The translations under genes and the position numbers were made by a program. From JAZKFR01 sp040386295 (GTDB lineage Bacteria; Pseudomonadota; Gammaproteobacteria; Burkholderiales; Rhodocyclaceae), in assembly GCA_040386295.1 (NCBI GenBank), contig JAZKFR010000108.1, positions 1 to 20,759 on the forward strand: DNA of 20,759 nt, written 5' to 3'. Position 1 is the stretch's first letter, and each line of letters opens with the position of its first letter. The notes beneath the pieces were generated by a model, which had not been told where the DNA came from, ran no database searches, and saw only the letters and a list, made by a program, of their open reading frames with translations. Below, piece by piece: positions 1 through 8,164 of this stretch.

Positions 1-30
1 CCCGCAGGGGCGGGAGCGGGACTGAGCTTG
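1..30 (+). repeat. Partial REP-like element copy (3' part)
   Basis: The first 30 bases match positions 371-400 except for one base: a CCCGCAGGGGCGGGAG core followed by ACTGAGCTTG. The rest of this copy lies outside the window. The two plus-orientation copies are about 370 bp apart. Confidence 0.75.
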
Positions 31-141
31 ATCGGGAGAACGTGGGCAAACAGGGGGGCAGTATTCGCACTCTTTAGCTACGCCATGGCGGATTTTGGGC
101 GAAGGTTCGGCGTGCGCTTTTTGCGTTTTTGTTGCTTTTTT

Positions 142-190
142 CCCTCTCCCGCCCCTGCCGGTGCACCCTCTCCCACGAGTGGGCGAGGGG
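142..190 (-). repeat. REP-like palindromic element, inverted copy
   Basis: It reads CCCTCTCCCGCCCCTGC, then CACCCTCTCCCACGAGTGGG and a C-interrupted GAGGGG. This is approximately the reverse complement of the copy at 344-390, so the two form a pair of inverted elements about 150 bp apart. The core is a palindrome of CCCTCTCCCAC type around GAGT, able to form a strong hairpin. Confidence 0.75.
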
Positions 191-240
191 AAGGCAGCGT
201 TTTGGGGGCACTGTAGCTATGTCTTGTTGTCGCCCGCATA

Positions 241-262
241 CCCTCCCACGAGCGTGAGAGGG
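241..262 (+). repeat. Degenerate REP-like palindrome
   Basis: The CCCTCCCACGAGCGTGAGAG stretch is an imperfect version of the CCCTCTCCCACGAGTGGGAGAGGG core found at 344-367. It keeps the central ACGAG, but one arm has lost bases. It lies between the two complete elements. Confidence 0.55.
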
Positions 263-343
263 GAAGGCGGCGGTTGGGGGAAGGGGTTTATGCTGGCGGC
301 TGAAGAATCCTCTTTTTAAGGGGTGCTAGCCGACACGCTTTTT

Positions 344-400
344 CCCTCTCCCACGAGTGGGAGAGGGTGCCCCGCAGGGGCGGGAGAGGGACTGAGCTTG
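344..400 (+). repeat. REP-like palindromic element, best complete copy
   Basis: It contains a perfect 24-bp palindrome (344-367, arms CCCTCTCCCAC and GTGGGAGAGGG). A second GC-rich block, CCCCGCAGGGGCGGG, follows and ends GAGAGGG, and then comes the ACTGAGCTTG tail shared with positions 21-30. The final GGGAGAGGG can also pair with the first CCCTCTCCC, so alternative folds exist. It is 105 bp beyond the stop of the giant gene and could protect its transcript end. The neighbouring bases are A-rich on that strand, so it is not a classic T-tailed terminator. Confidence 0.75.
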
Positions 401-505
401 AACACGAAAGCAATCTAATCGAAAGCCTAAAACGCCAAAACCCTGATTCGCCTCGCTCAAGCGCTACTATTCCACGGCGGCTTCACAGCAGATTATCAAC
501 ACTGC

Positions 506-3500
506 TCAAGGCCCAACATGAACGTGCGTTTGGTCAATCGCGGCATTGATCAGCACTTGCGCGCCAATGCCACTTTCTGCAGACGCATGGCCAACGTTGT
601 TGTACACAGCATAGGTTTGTGTCTGGCCGTTTTCTTGGTGTGTGACGACGCCAGCTGCTTTGATCCAACCGTCCCCAGACAGCGTAATCTGGTCGCTCAC
701 GTCCCCCTCAACCACAATTTGATGGCGGCGCTCGATGGCGCTGAGACCCAGCCAGCCGTTCGTGCTGTTCAATTGGTTGTTGTCGCTGATGTCTAGGACA
801 TCGCCTAGGCTGAGGACTAGGCTGTTTTGACTGCCCGCAGCACGGCCTAGGTCAATTCGTTCTATCGATTCAAGACGTGAGCCACCCACCAGTACGTCGG
901 CAATTTTGGTTAGATCAAAAGTCAGGCCGCTGCCGCTTAGGCTGAGCGTGTCAAATCCGTTGCCGCCGTCAATCCTGGCGCGATGCCCGTCGATCACTTG
1001 GTCGCTCATTAGCTTGGTGATGCTGTCTGCGTTGATTGAGAATCGGTCGTCGCCCGCCCCGCCATAGAGCACATCCGCCCCACCACTACTGATCAGCAAG
1101 TCATTCCCCAGGCCGCCCACCAGCGTCTCGCTCGCCACCGTCCCCGTCAAGGTGTCGTCGCCAGAACCCCCGAGCTGGCTGACCAGCGTGCGCTCGCCAA
1201 ACACCCCCGTGCTGCTGCCAAAAACTACGTAGGAACGACCCCCATCACCAGTCGAAAGCGTACTGCCCAGGACTAAATCGACTAAACCATCACCGTTAAA
1301 GTCGCCTGATGCTGCTCCTTGCCTTGATGTGTCGGAGGAGCCTGTGCATTCGCCGTGGATGACAAAGCCCTGCTCGCCTAAATTCGCTAGATCGACCGAG
1401 GCGCTGTCGGTTTTACCGTAGACAACATACCAACTGCCAGCAGAGTGATCGCCTAGCGGATTCCCAATCACGAAATCCGCCAAACCATCGCCGTTTAGAT
1501 CGCCGACCACCGAAGGGTTTTTCAACTTGTCTCCTGCCACCCCGTTCAGGGTAAAGCCTTGTGCGCCTAGATGCTCAAGGTCAAGGTCAGCCGTCGGCTG
1601 GGTGCTGCTGCCAAACAGAACGTAGGCCTTATGCACCCCGGTATCCGGTCTGGTGAGCACCATATCGGCGATCCCGTCGCCGTTAATATCGCCTCCAGCC
1701 TCGGAAACAAACCAGGCAGCATCCTGCCCAGCCGCTCTAATGGCGAAGCCTTGATGGCTGCTAAGCAGGGTGCTCAAGTGCACTGGTGCCGAATCTGTTT
1801 TGCCATAAACGACAAAGGCACGCGCCGAGCCGAGCGCGCCTTGAGCGAAGGTGAACACCATATCGGCCAAATGATCTCCATTCAAGTCACCAATCACGCC
1901 GAGAAGGGTGCCGAACGCATTTTGGACTGAGTCGGCAAGATCGTTGAGCACGGCGAAGCCCTGAGTATTAGTGCTGGCAGCGCTACTTTGACCTCGATCA
2001 AAAGTGGCAAGATCGATGTTCTGCGCGTTGGTTTGACCAAACACCAGGTAGCTAATCCCATCCTGGTTGAAAGAGCGTTCCGAGGAGAACAGGAAATCGG
2101 CTAAGCCATCGCCATTGACGTCTCCATTCATCGACAAAGCGCCAAAGAAAGTGGGATCTATATTTTGAATTTTGAATGCCTCAGCACTCAAATCGTTGCC
2201 CAAATGAACGCTATAGTTAGCAAGAGGGGCTATGGTCGTCTCAAGCGCTCCCCCTAAAGAAGAGTTAAAGGCAAGGTCGCGCAGGCCGTCACCGTCGATG
2301 TCCCCAGTACCAACGTCTAGCCCCCTTAAACCAAGCACCCCATGAATAGGCACACCAGGCATTGCGGAAGTACCGAGCGCACTGAGCAAGAGCGTCCCCG
2401 AAGGCGGCGTCGGCAGCGAGGCCACGACAAAGGCTTTGATCTCGCTGGATTCAGAAGAACTCTGCAACACGAGGTCGTCCAAACCATCATGGTTGATGTC
2501 CCCCAAGCTCGCCACATCAGCACCTAAGCGGCCATCAACCGGATTAGATACCGCACCCCGCCCTAAAGCGAAGGCGTAACCGAGCGGGCTGCCTTGCGCT
2601 AATTCGGCAAGCTGGATGCCCTGATCTACGTGCACCACAACGCGAACTCGGGTATCGACCAGAACTTGCCCACCAATCTGACCACTCGCGTCCGTGTTGT
2701 TGTTGTAAACCGCGTAGCTGTGGCCATCATTCGTCACGCTGCCACTGGCAAGCACCCATCCGTTGCCGACCAGTCTGAGCTGGTCGCTCGCGTCCCCCTC
2801 AACCACAATTTGATGGCGGCGCTCGATGGCGTTGAGACCCAGCCAGCCGTTCGTGCTGTTCAATTGGTTGGCATCGCTCATATCTAAGATATCGCCCAGC
2901 CCCAGAATGAGCTTGTTGTTAGCGCTAGCACCTAGGTTGATGCGTTCAATCGATTCGATACGCGAACTGTCGCCCAGGGTATTGGCGACAGTGCTTAAGT
3001 CCAGGGTTAAACCACTACCGTCGAGCGTGATGGTGTCGAAGCCGTTGCCGCCATTGATTCGGGCACGACGAGCGTCGATAACTTGGTCGCTGACGAGGTT
3101 GGCGATGCTGCCTGCGTTGATTTTGAATTGGTCGTCGCCAGCCCCTCCGTAAAGCACGTCAGCGCCGCCGTTACTGACAAGAATATCGTTACCCTGCCCC
3201 CCGACCAAGGTTTCGCTCGCCGAGCTACCGGTCAAGGTGTCGTTACCGACTGTGCCAAATTGGTTCACCAGACTCGCCGCAGCAAAAGCGCCGCTGGTAC
3301 TGCCGAAAATAATGTAGGCGCGGCCACCATCAGTGGTCACGGCGTTGGTGACGAGCAGGTCGTCTAAGCCATCTCCGTTAACGTCACCTGCGGCGGAAAC
3401 GATGCCCCCCACGTTTGGCGTTGCAATAGCAGGATCTCCGTGGATAACAAAACCATGAACGCCTAGGTTATTTAAATCGATTTCGCTTGAGTCGGTTTTG

Positions 3501-5716
3501 CCAAAAACCACGTAGGCATCCGGTACTCTTGGTGAGGTAATAGACGTCTGCGTTCCTGACGCTTGAATCAGCAGATCGCTAAGACCGTCCCCGTTGAGGT
3601 CGCCTACCCCAGTGACAGAGGTGCCGGATTCTGAATTTAAAGCGCCCTTGATGACAAAACCGTGATTGCCGAGATGGTCAACATCGATATTTTGCGCTGC
3701 GCCAATTTGAGAGAAAATTACGTAGCTCTTGTTCGCAATCGCTGAGCCGATAATTAAATCAGCAATGCCGTCACCGTTAACGTCGCCCGCGCTTTGAGTT
3801 TCCCAACGGTTAAGATCGGTGGTGCTAGAAATAACAAAGCCTTGATGTGCGCTGAGGAGCGCACTCAGTTGCAAGCTCCCCGAGGCAGTTTGCCCAAACA
3901 CAACATAGGCTTTACCCGTGGTGCCGATCATCAGGTCAGACAAACCATCGCCGTTTAGGTCGCCAACGATGTTGCTGCGCCAAACGGCACGTGCGGTCTG
4001 ATCGACATCGTTGATAATCGAAAAGCCATGCGCACCCAGGTTGCTAAGCGTTAGTTCAGTATGGTCGGTTTTGCCAAAAACGAGGTAGCTACGTCCATGC
4101 CCACCCCCTGTGTTATCTGCGTAGACACTCAACAAAATGTCGGACAAACCGTCTCCGTTAACATCGCCGGCGCTTGAAACCCAGTTTACTAACAGACCCT
4201 CATTTTTGATGACAAACCCGTTTGTGGCGGCAGCGCTGCGGCTATTGCTTAGTGGGGTACTTGAGGTAAGTGCAGAATCGAAAACAACGTAGACGTCATT
4301 TGGATTATTTGGGTCAGGAGCTTGAGACAGGTCGCCAAAATTACTAACAGAGTAGACGATGTCGCTCTTGCCATTGCCATCGATATCACCGACCGCACTA
4401 GCTGCTTGGATAAACATCCCTGGCTGTTTTACAGTACGCCCCGCACTGGCATCGGCCAAGCGAACTCCGTTGTCGCCGACAAGAACTGAGCCAGTATCTG
4501 TTTTACCAAAAACGCTATAGATATTCTCGTCACGACTATCACCGCTAACGAAGCCGACAACCAGGGTCAATATATCGTCGAAACCATCCCCGTTCATATC
4601 ACCCGCAGACCCCGCGAGAAGACCGAGCGCTTTGGCGCCACTAGCCCCCCCGGGCTGATTGACCACCGAAAACCCCAGCCCACTACTCGCTGTATCAGCG
4701 GACAAAGCGCTAAGCGAAATATCTTGCGTAATGCGCAGCAGCGTTGCTTCTGAAGCCGGATTAGGTTGGCCTGCGTTATTGATAAACAAGCCATTGCTAC
4801 TCGCCTGCTGAGCAAGGAGCGTGTGATTACCTGCGTTCAGCGAAAGGTTATCAAGCGTCCACGTGCCGTTGCTTTGCACTGTCGCAGTGCCTAGCACTGT
4901 CTCGTTGCTATCCACCAAACCGTTTTGATTATCGTCTTGAACAACGCGCACGCTGCTCCCTGCTGTGCCGGTGCCCTGCAGGGTAAGCCCGCTTGTTTTG
5001 CTGGTAATGCCGTCTGTGTTTGAACCGCCGTCGTCGTCTGCGCTGTCAAGTATTGGGGCGGAAGGAGGGCTGGCGTCTATGCTCAACACGGGTGGCTGGG
5101 TTGCGCCGCCAATTGTGCTGGTTGTGGTGGCGATGTTGCTGCCCGTGCTGATGGTAAATATAGGTGCGCCTGAGGCGTTATTACCTGCGTTGGGCGCACG
5201 AGGAATGTCTGAAATGCCGATGTCTGCGCGGTAGTTAAGGTTAGCGCTTTGCACGCCGGGCGCTAAAAACTGAGCGCCATTCGAGGTGCCGTTGGAGGCA
5301 CCGCCGCTCGCCGGTGGGGATTGCTCAAGTTGCGTGATGGCCGAGCCAAGCGTTAGCTCGGCTTGATGCTGTGCATCGGATGCGGAAAACGCCGCCTTGT
5401 GTTCGAGAGAATTGGGGGATTGCGCCGATGGGGTGCTGAGTTGCGCCACGCCGTCAACTGAGACGACTGTGGTGGGAAGACTGTCGAGATAGAGCGTAAT
5501 TTTACCTTCAGCGAGGAGTAAACCTAATTGCTGAAGCACCTGCTCGCCCTGTTGCGTCGTCACGACAATGTGCGCACCACTGGGATCAATCTGCGCTGCT
5601 TTGGCTCCATCAGTGTGCTGGATCCAAACCTCGTCACCTGCGACGAAGACAAAACGCTGAGCTTCAGCAGCTGTGAGGGTTTGGTATTGACCGTGGCGGT
5701 TAACGATTATTTTCAT
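506..5716 (-). CDS. Giant FG-GAP/RTX calcium-binding surface or secreted protein (two predicted beta-propellers)
   Basis: Protein of 1736 residues, probably exported and calcium-bound. Order: a novel-looking N-terminal region (about 1-85), a low-complexity linker rich in Ser, Ala and Gly, and an Ig-like domain (about 205-330). Next come seven FG-GAP repeats (about 370-780) with GDxNGDGxxD calcium loops, each followed by a YVVFGKTD-like strand. RTX nonapeptides (ETLVGGQGNDIL, YGGAGDDQF; about 825-855) and a beta-rich module follow. Then the pattern recurs: seven more FG-GAP repeats (about 1070-1480), RTX (about 1515-1556) and a matching C-terminal module. The ATG has a GAGGTG Shine-Dalgarno at 5722-5727. 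There is no Sec signal peptide, which fits type I secretion, a common route for RTX proteins. No cognate T1SS genes are in the window; the upstream ABC transporter is of another family. The exact role (adhesin, enzyme scaffold or matrix protein) is unknown. Confidence 0.9.
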   Translation of the reverse strand: MKIIVNRHGQYQTLTAAEAQRFVFVAGDEVWIQHTDGAKAAQIDPSGAHIVVTTQQGEQVLQQLGLLLAEGKITLYLDSLPTTVVSVDGVAQLSTPSAQSPNSLEHKAAFSASDAQHQAELTLGSAITQLEQSPPASGGASNGTSNGAQFLAPGVQSANLNYRADIGISDIPRAPNAGNNASGAPIFTISTGSNIATTTSTIGGATQPPVLSIDASPPSAPILDSADDDGGSNTDGITSKTSGLTLQGTGTAGSSVRVVQDDNQNGLVDSNETVLGTATVQSNGTWTLDNLSLNAGNHTLLAQQASSNGLFINNAGQPNPASEATLLRITQDISLSALSADTASSGLGFSVVNQPGGASGAKALGLLAGSAGDMNGDGFDDILTLVVGFVSGDSRDENIYSVFGKTDTGSVLVGDNGVRLADASAGRTVKQPGMFIQAASAVGDIDGNGKSDIVYSVSNFGDLSQAPDPNNPNDVYVVFDSALTSSTPLSNSRSAAATNGFVIKNEGLLVNWVSSAGDVNGDGLSDILLSVYADNTGGGHGRSYLVFGKTDHTELTLSNLGAHGFSIINDVDQTARAVWRSNIVGDLNGDGLSDLMIGTTGKAYVVFGQTASGSLQLSALLSAHQGFVISSTTDLNRWETQSAGDVNGDGIADLIIGSAIANKSYVIFSQIGAAQNIDVDHLGNHGFVIKGALNSESGTSVTGVGDLNGDGLSDLLIQASGTQTSITSPRVPDAYVVFGKTDSSEIDLNNLGVHGFVIHGDPAIATPNVGGIVSAAGDVNGDGLDDLLVTNAVTTDGGRAYIIFGSTSGAFAAASLVNQFGTVGNDTLTGSSASETLVGGQGNDILVSNGGADVLYGGAGDDQFKINAGSIANLVSDQVIDARRARINGGNGFDTITLDGSGLTLDLSTVANTLGDSSRIESIERINLGASANNKLILGLGDILDMSDANQLNSTNGWLGLNAIERRHQIVVEGDASDQLRLVGNGWVLASGSVTNDGHSYAVYNNNTDASGQIGGQVLVDTRVRVVVHVDQGIQLAELAQGSPLGYAFALGRGAVSNPVDGRLGADVASLGDINHDGLDDLVLQSSSESSEIKAFVVASLPTPPSGTLLLSALGTSAMPGVPIHGVLGLRGLDVGTGDIDGDGLRDLAFNSSLGGALETTIAPLANYSVHLGNDLSAEAFKIQNIDPTFFGALSMNGDVNGDGLADFLFSSERSFNQDGISYLVFGQTNAQNIDLATFDRGQSSAASTNTQGFAVLNDLADSVQNAFGTLLGVIGDLNGDHLADMVFTFAQGALGSARAFVVYGKTDSAPVHLSTLLSSHQGFAIRAAGQDAAWFVSEAGGDINGDGIADMVLTRPDTGVHKAYVLFGSSTQPTADLDLEHLGAQGFTLNGVAGDKLKNPSVVGDLNGDGLADFVIGNPLGDHSAGSWYVVYGKTDSASVDLANLGEQGFVIHGECTGSSDTSRQGAASGDFNGDGLVDLVLGSTLSTGDGGRSYVVFGSSTGVFGERTLVSQLGGSGDDTLTGTVASETLVGGLGNDLLISSGGADVLYGGAGDDRFSINADSITKLMSDQVIDGHRARIDGGNGFDTLSLSGSGLTFDLTKIADVLVGGSRLESIERIDLGRAAGSQNSLVLSLGDVLDISDNNQLNSTNGWLGLSAIERRHQIVVEGDVSDQITLSGDGWIKAAGVVTHQENGQTQTYAVYNNVGHASAESGIGAQVLINAAIDQTHVHVGP
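689..779 (-). repeat. Intragenic duplicated DNA, copy 2 (C-terminal)
   Basis: These 91 bp match 2780-2870 with only two differences by eye and sit 2091 bp (697 codons) away in the same frame. They encode the STNGWLGLxAIERRHQIVVEGD segment at the C-terminal module of the giant protein. Identity at DNA level well above that of the flanks points to recent duplication or gene conversion. Confidence 0.85.
2780..2870 (-). repeat. Intragenic duplicated DNA, copy 1 (middle)
   Basis: This is the partner of 689-779. It lies between the first RTX block and the second propeller block of the giant protein. The surrounding protein also matches its counterpart over roughly 200 residues, but with more changes. 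Confidence 0.85.
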
Positions 5717-6100
5717 AGCGACACCTCATCACCCTATTCGGGGCAAAAGTAGCAAAAAATCAATTTCTTAAGAAATTGCACAAGGCAAGAAAACGATTTA
5801 AAACCCAAACAGGATGTTTCACTTGGCTTACTGATTTAGTGTCTGCTGGAGGTAAAAAGTTCCAACAAAAATAATCAATTCATCGCTGATTGGCAAAAGC
5901 AAAAGACGCAAATCAAAACAGGGGAGCGATACATCGGGTGAAGAGCATATCAACAACTATTTGGCATTTGAAAACAAAAAAAGAATCAAGCGATTAAAGC
6001 CCATCTTTAAACTAAATCTTAAGTTAATTTCTGAGAAAATTTAACTCGCCTACTCGTTACGTTAAGGGCGTCAAAAATTTCTTTGTACTTTGAAAGCGCT
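5717..6100. other. AT-rich intergenic region upstream of the giant gene
   Basis: These 384 bp separate two minus-strand genes and are clearly richer in A+T than the coding DNA around them. The length suggests that the giant gene has its own promoter here, but I cannot assign -35 and -10 boxes with confidence. It holds the perfect palindrome at 5761-5778. I see no reading frame with gene-like features and no T-tailed terminator after the ABC transporter. Confidence 0.6.
5761..5778. promoter_or_regulatory. Perfect 18-bp palindrome, possible operator
   Basis: CAATTTCTTAAGAAATTG is identical to its reverse complement. It lies 45 bp upstream of the giant gene's ATG and 34 bp beyond its Shine-Dalgarno. 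Position and symmetry suit binding of a dimeric regulator; the cognate protein is unknown. Confidence 0.45.
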
Positions 6101-7995
6101 TCAAACATTGAGGGCACTCATCGTGACCGCTTCGTTTTGCTGCTTTTCTTCTTGCTGTTGTAAGAACCACATCTCGGCATAACGACCGTTTTGTTCAAGC
6201 AATTGGCTGTGCGCGCCGCGTTCGACGATGTGGCCGTTGTCGAGAACAATAATTTCATCCGCATGCAAAATGGTCGAAAGACGATGCGCGATGATCAGGG
6301 TGGTACGACCTTTTGCGGCACGATCGATACTGCTTTGAATGGCTTGCTCGGTATGCGTGTCAAGGGCCGAGGTGGCTTCGTCAAAGATCAGGAGCGGCGG
6401 GTTTTTGAGCAGTGCGCGAGCGATGGCGACGCGTTGCTTTTCACCACCCGAAAGTTTGAGCCCACGCTCGCCGACGGTGCTGGCGTAGCCTTCGGGCAGG
6501 CGTTCGATGAAGTCGGCTAATTGTGCGGCTTCGGCGGCAGCGATGATTTCTGCGCGTGTGGCGTCTGGTTTTCCGTATTGAATGTTGTAAAACAGCGTGT
6601 CGTTGAACAACACAGTGTCTTGCGGAACGATGCCAATTGCCGCGCGTAAACTGCTTTGCGTCAGTTGGCGCAGATCGTAGCCGTTGAGTCGGATATGGCC
6701 GCTGTTGATGTCGTAGAAACGATAGAGCAAGCGCGCCAGAGTGGATTTTCCAGAGCCGGAGGGGCCGACCACGGCGAGCGTGTGTCCGGCTGGGATGGAG
6801 AAGCTGATCTGATGCAGGATTGGGCGATTGCTTTCGTAAGCGAAATCGACCTTGACGAACTCGACAGCCAAGGCTGGCGTTTGTTCTTTCGTAGAGGCTA
6901 GGGACTGACGCGGCAAGTCAATGGCATCGGCTGCGTCGTCGACTTCGCGGTTGATCGTCAGCAGGCTGAACATGCGCTCGATATCGGCAACGGCCTGGCG
7001 AATTTCTCGGTAAATCATGCCGAGGAAGTTGAGCGGGGTGTATAGCTGAATGAGGAAAGCATTGACCAGCACTAAGTCACCAATGGTCATATGCCCTGCT
7101 ACAACGCCCGCTGCGGCTCGCCACATCATGGCTAAAACGCCGAGCACGATGATCGCCTGCTGGCCGACATTGAGCCAGGAAAGGGAGATTTGGCTTTGTG
7201 TTGCGGCACGCGCCCAGAGCAGCATTTGTTCGTCGTAACGTCGAGCTTCGTAGGCTTCGTTGTTGAAATACTTCACTGTTTCGTAATTGAGCAAACTGTC
7301 AATCGCACGGCTGTTGGCTGCGGAGTCGCTTTCGTTCATGCGCCGCCGTAAGTCCATGCGCCAGTTGCTGATGACCACCGTAAACAGGATGTAGGCCGTG
7401 AGCGAAACCAGGGTAATAAGGACGAAGCCGTAGTCGTATTTAGCGGACAAAATGCCGAGCACTAGCGCAATCTCGACCAAAGTCGGCAAGATTGAGTAGA
7501 GGGTGTAGTTGATCAGCGAGCCAATCGAACGGCTGCCACGCTCAATGTCACGCGAGACGCCGCCGGTTTGCCGCATTAGGTGAAAACGTAATGAGAGGGT
7601 GTGCAGATGCTGAAAAACAGCAAGCGAGACACGGCGTATGGCTTGCTGGGTGACGCGCGCGAAGAGAATTTCGCGCAATTCGGTGAGNNNNNNNNNNTGA
7701 GCAAAGAAGCAGCGAAGCGGAGCGCGCCGTACAAACCCAGCAGCAGCACCGGTAAAGCAAGCACTTGTTGGGTGACGCTCAGGCTATCGATCATTTCTTT
7801 GAAAATGAGTGGCACAAATACGCTGGCGGCTTTAGCGCCAACCAGGCAAAACAAAGCCAAAAAGACGCGAATTCTGTACGGCCACAAATAGGGCAGTAGG
7901 TTTTTTAAGGTGCTCCCAAAATGCACTTCAGCGGCACGAGCATGGGGCGAAGCAGAACTTTGATGCGCAGAAGAGCGGCTGTTGGCGTGACGCAT
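6101..7995 (-). CDS. Atm1-type ABC exporter, ATPase and permease fused (broken by assembly gap)
   Basis: Half-transporter of the ABCB/Atm1 family, an inner-membrane exporter; relatives move glutathione-linked or metal-linked substrates. The N-terminal part has about six hydrophobic segments. NYETVKYFNNE (about residues 232-242) is typical of Atm1-like proteins. The ATPase has Walker A GPSGSGKST (about 406-414), signature LSGGEKQR (510-517), Walker B LLIFDE (530-535) and H-loop IAHRLST. The reading frame changes across ten N at 7688-7697. Collapsing the N and the four bases (TGAG) found on both sides removes 14 bp. This gives one frame of 626 residues, with AASLLTELREILF across the join as expected for the family. 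The break is therefore very likely an assembly fault. ATG at 7993-7995; the ribosome binding site is weak. The substrate is not known. Confidence 0.9.
7688..7697. other. Scaffold gap of 10 N inside the ABC exporter gene
   Basis: Ten N, a typical placeholder length. The left flank ends in TGAG and the right flank begins with TGAG. Merging them restores the frame of the exporter, so probably no sequence is missing. Confidence 0.9.
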
Positions 7996-8094
7996 AAGAA
8001 CCGTAGCGGAGGGAAAAGCAGAGTATGAGGCTTGCTAGGGGATTCGCTCAATAGGCAAACGCAGAGAATGTGCTTGAGTTGGCCTGAAGTAGTC

Positions 8095-8135
8095 AAAAAA
8101 ACCGGGCGCTAGAGAAATGTCATAGCGCCCCCGGT
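8095..8135 (-). terminator. Intrinsic terminator of the 255-residue orphan gene
   Basis: Read on the minus strand: ACCGGGGGCGCTA, an 11-base loop, TAGCGCCCGGT, then seven T. The stem has 11 paired bases and a two-base bulge. It begins about 30 bp after the orphan stop codon and lies before the ABC exporter, so the two genes are probably separate transcripts. Confidence 0.85.
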
Positions 8136-8164
8136 AGGAGGAAGCTGGGTTACGGCACGAGAGA

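Larger units (their letters stand above)
1..505. other. Intergenic repeat-rich region, no convincing gene
   Basis: This stretch lies downstream of the giant minus-strand gene and continues past the left edge. The open frames here are short, mostly run through GC-rich palindromes, have no recognisable domain, and I see no good ribosome binding site. What it holds is several copies of one palindromic repeat family, listed separately. I see no RNA gene and no T-rich intrinsic terminator for the gene ending at 506. Confidence 0.6.

Noticed and set aside
28..319. Short plus-strand open frames at the left end
   Set aside because: They run through the GC-rich palindromes, have low-complexity products and no convincing ribosome binding site.
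1..400. CRISPR array
   Set aside because: Repeats are palindromic, irregularly spaced, in both orientations, and lack uniform spacers.
518..5234. Several plus-strand open frames opposite the giant gene
   Set aside because: They are opposite-strand shadows of the repeated calcium-binding DNA, with compositions dictated by the FG-GAP codons.
5813..5830. TGTTTCACTTGGCTTA as a parS site
   Set aside because: Only the left half fits TGTTTCACGTGAAACA; the right half does not, and the site is 11 kb from parAB. No other near-perfect parS was seen.
6101..7995. ABC transporter as the type I exporter of the giant protein
   Set aside because: Its sequence is of Atm1 type (NYETVKYFNNE), it lacks a HlyB-like N-terminal domain and has no HlyD partner nearby.
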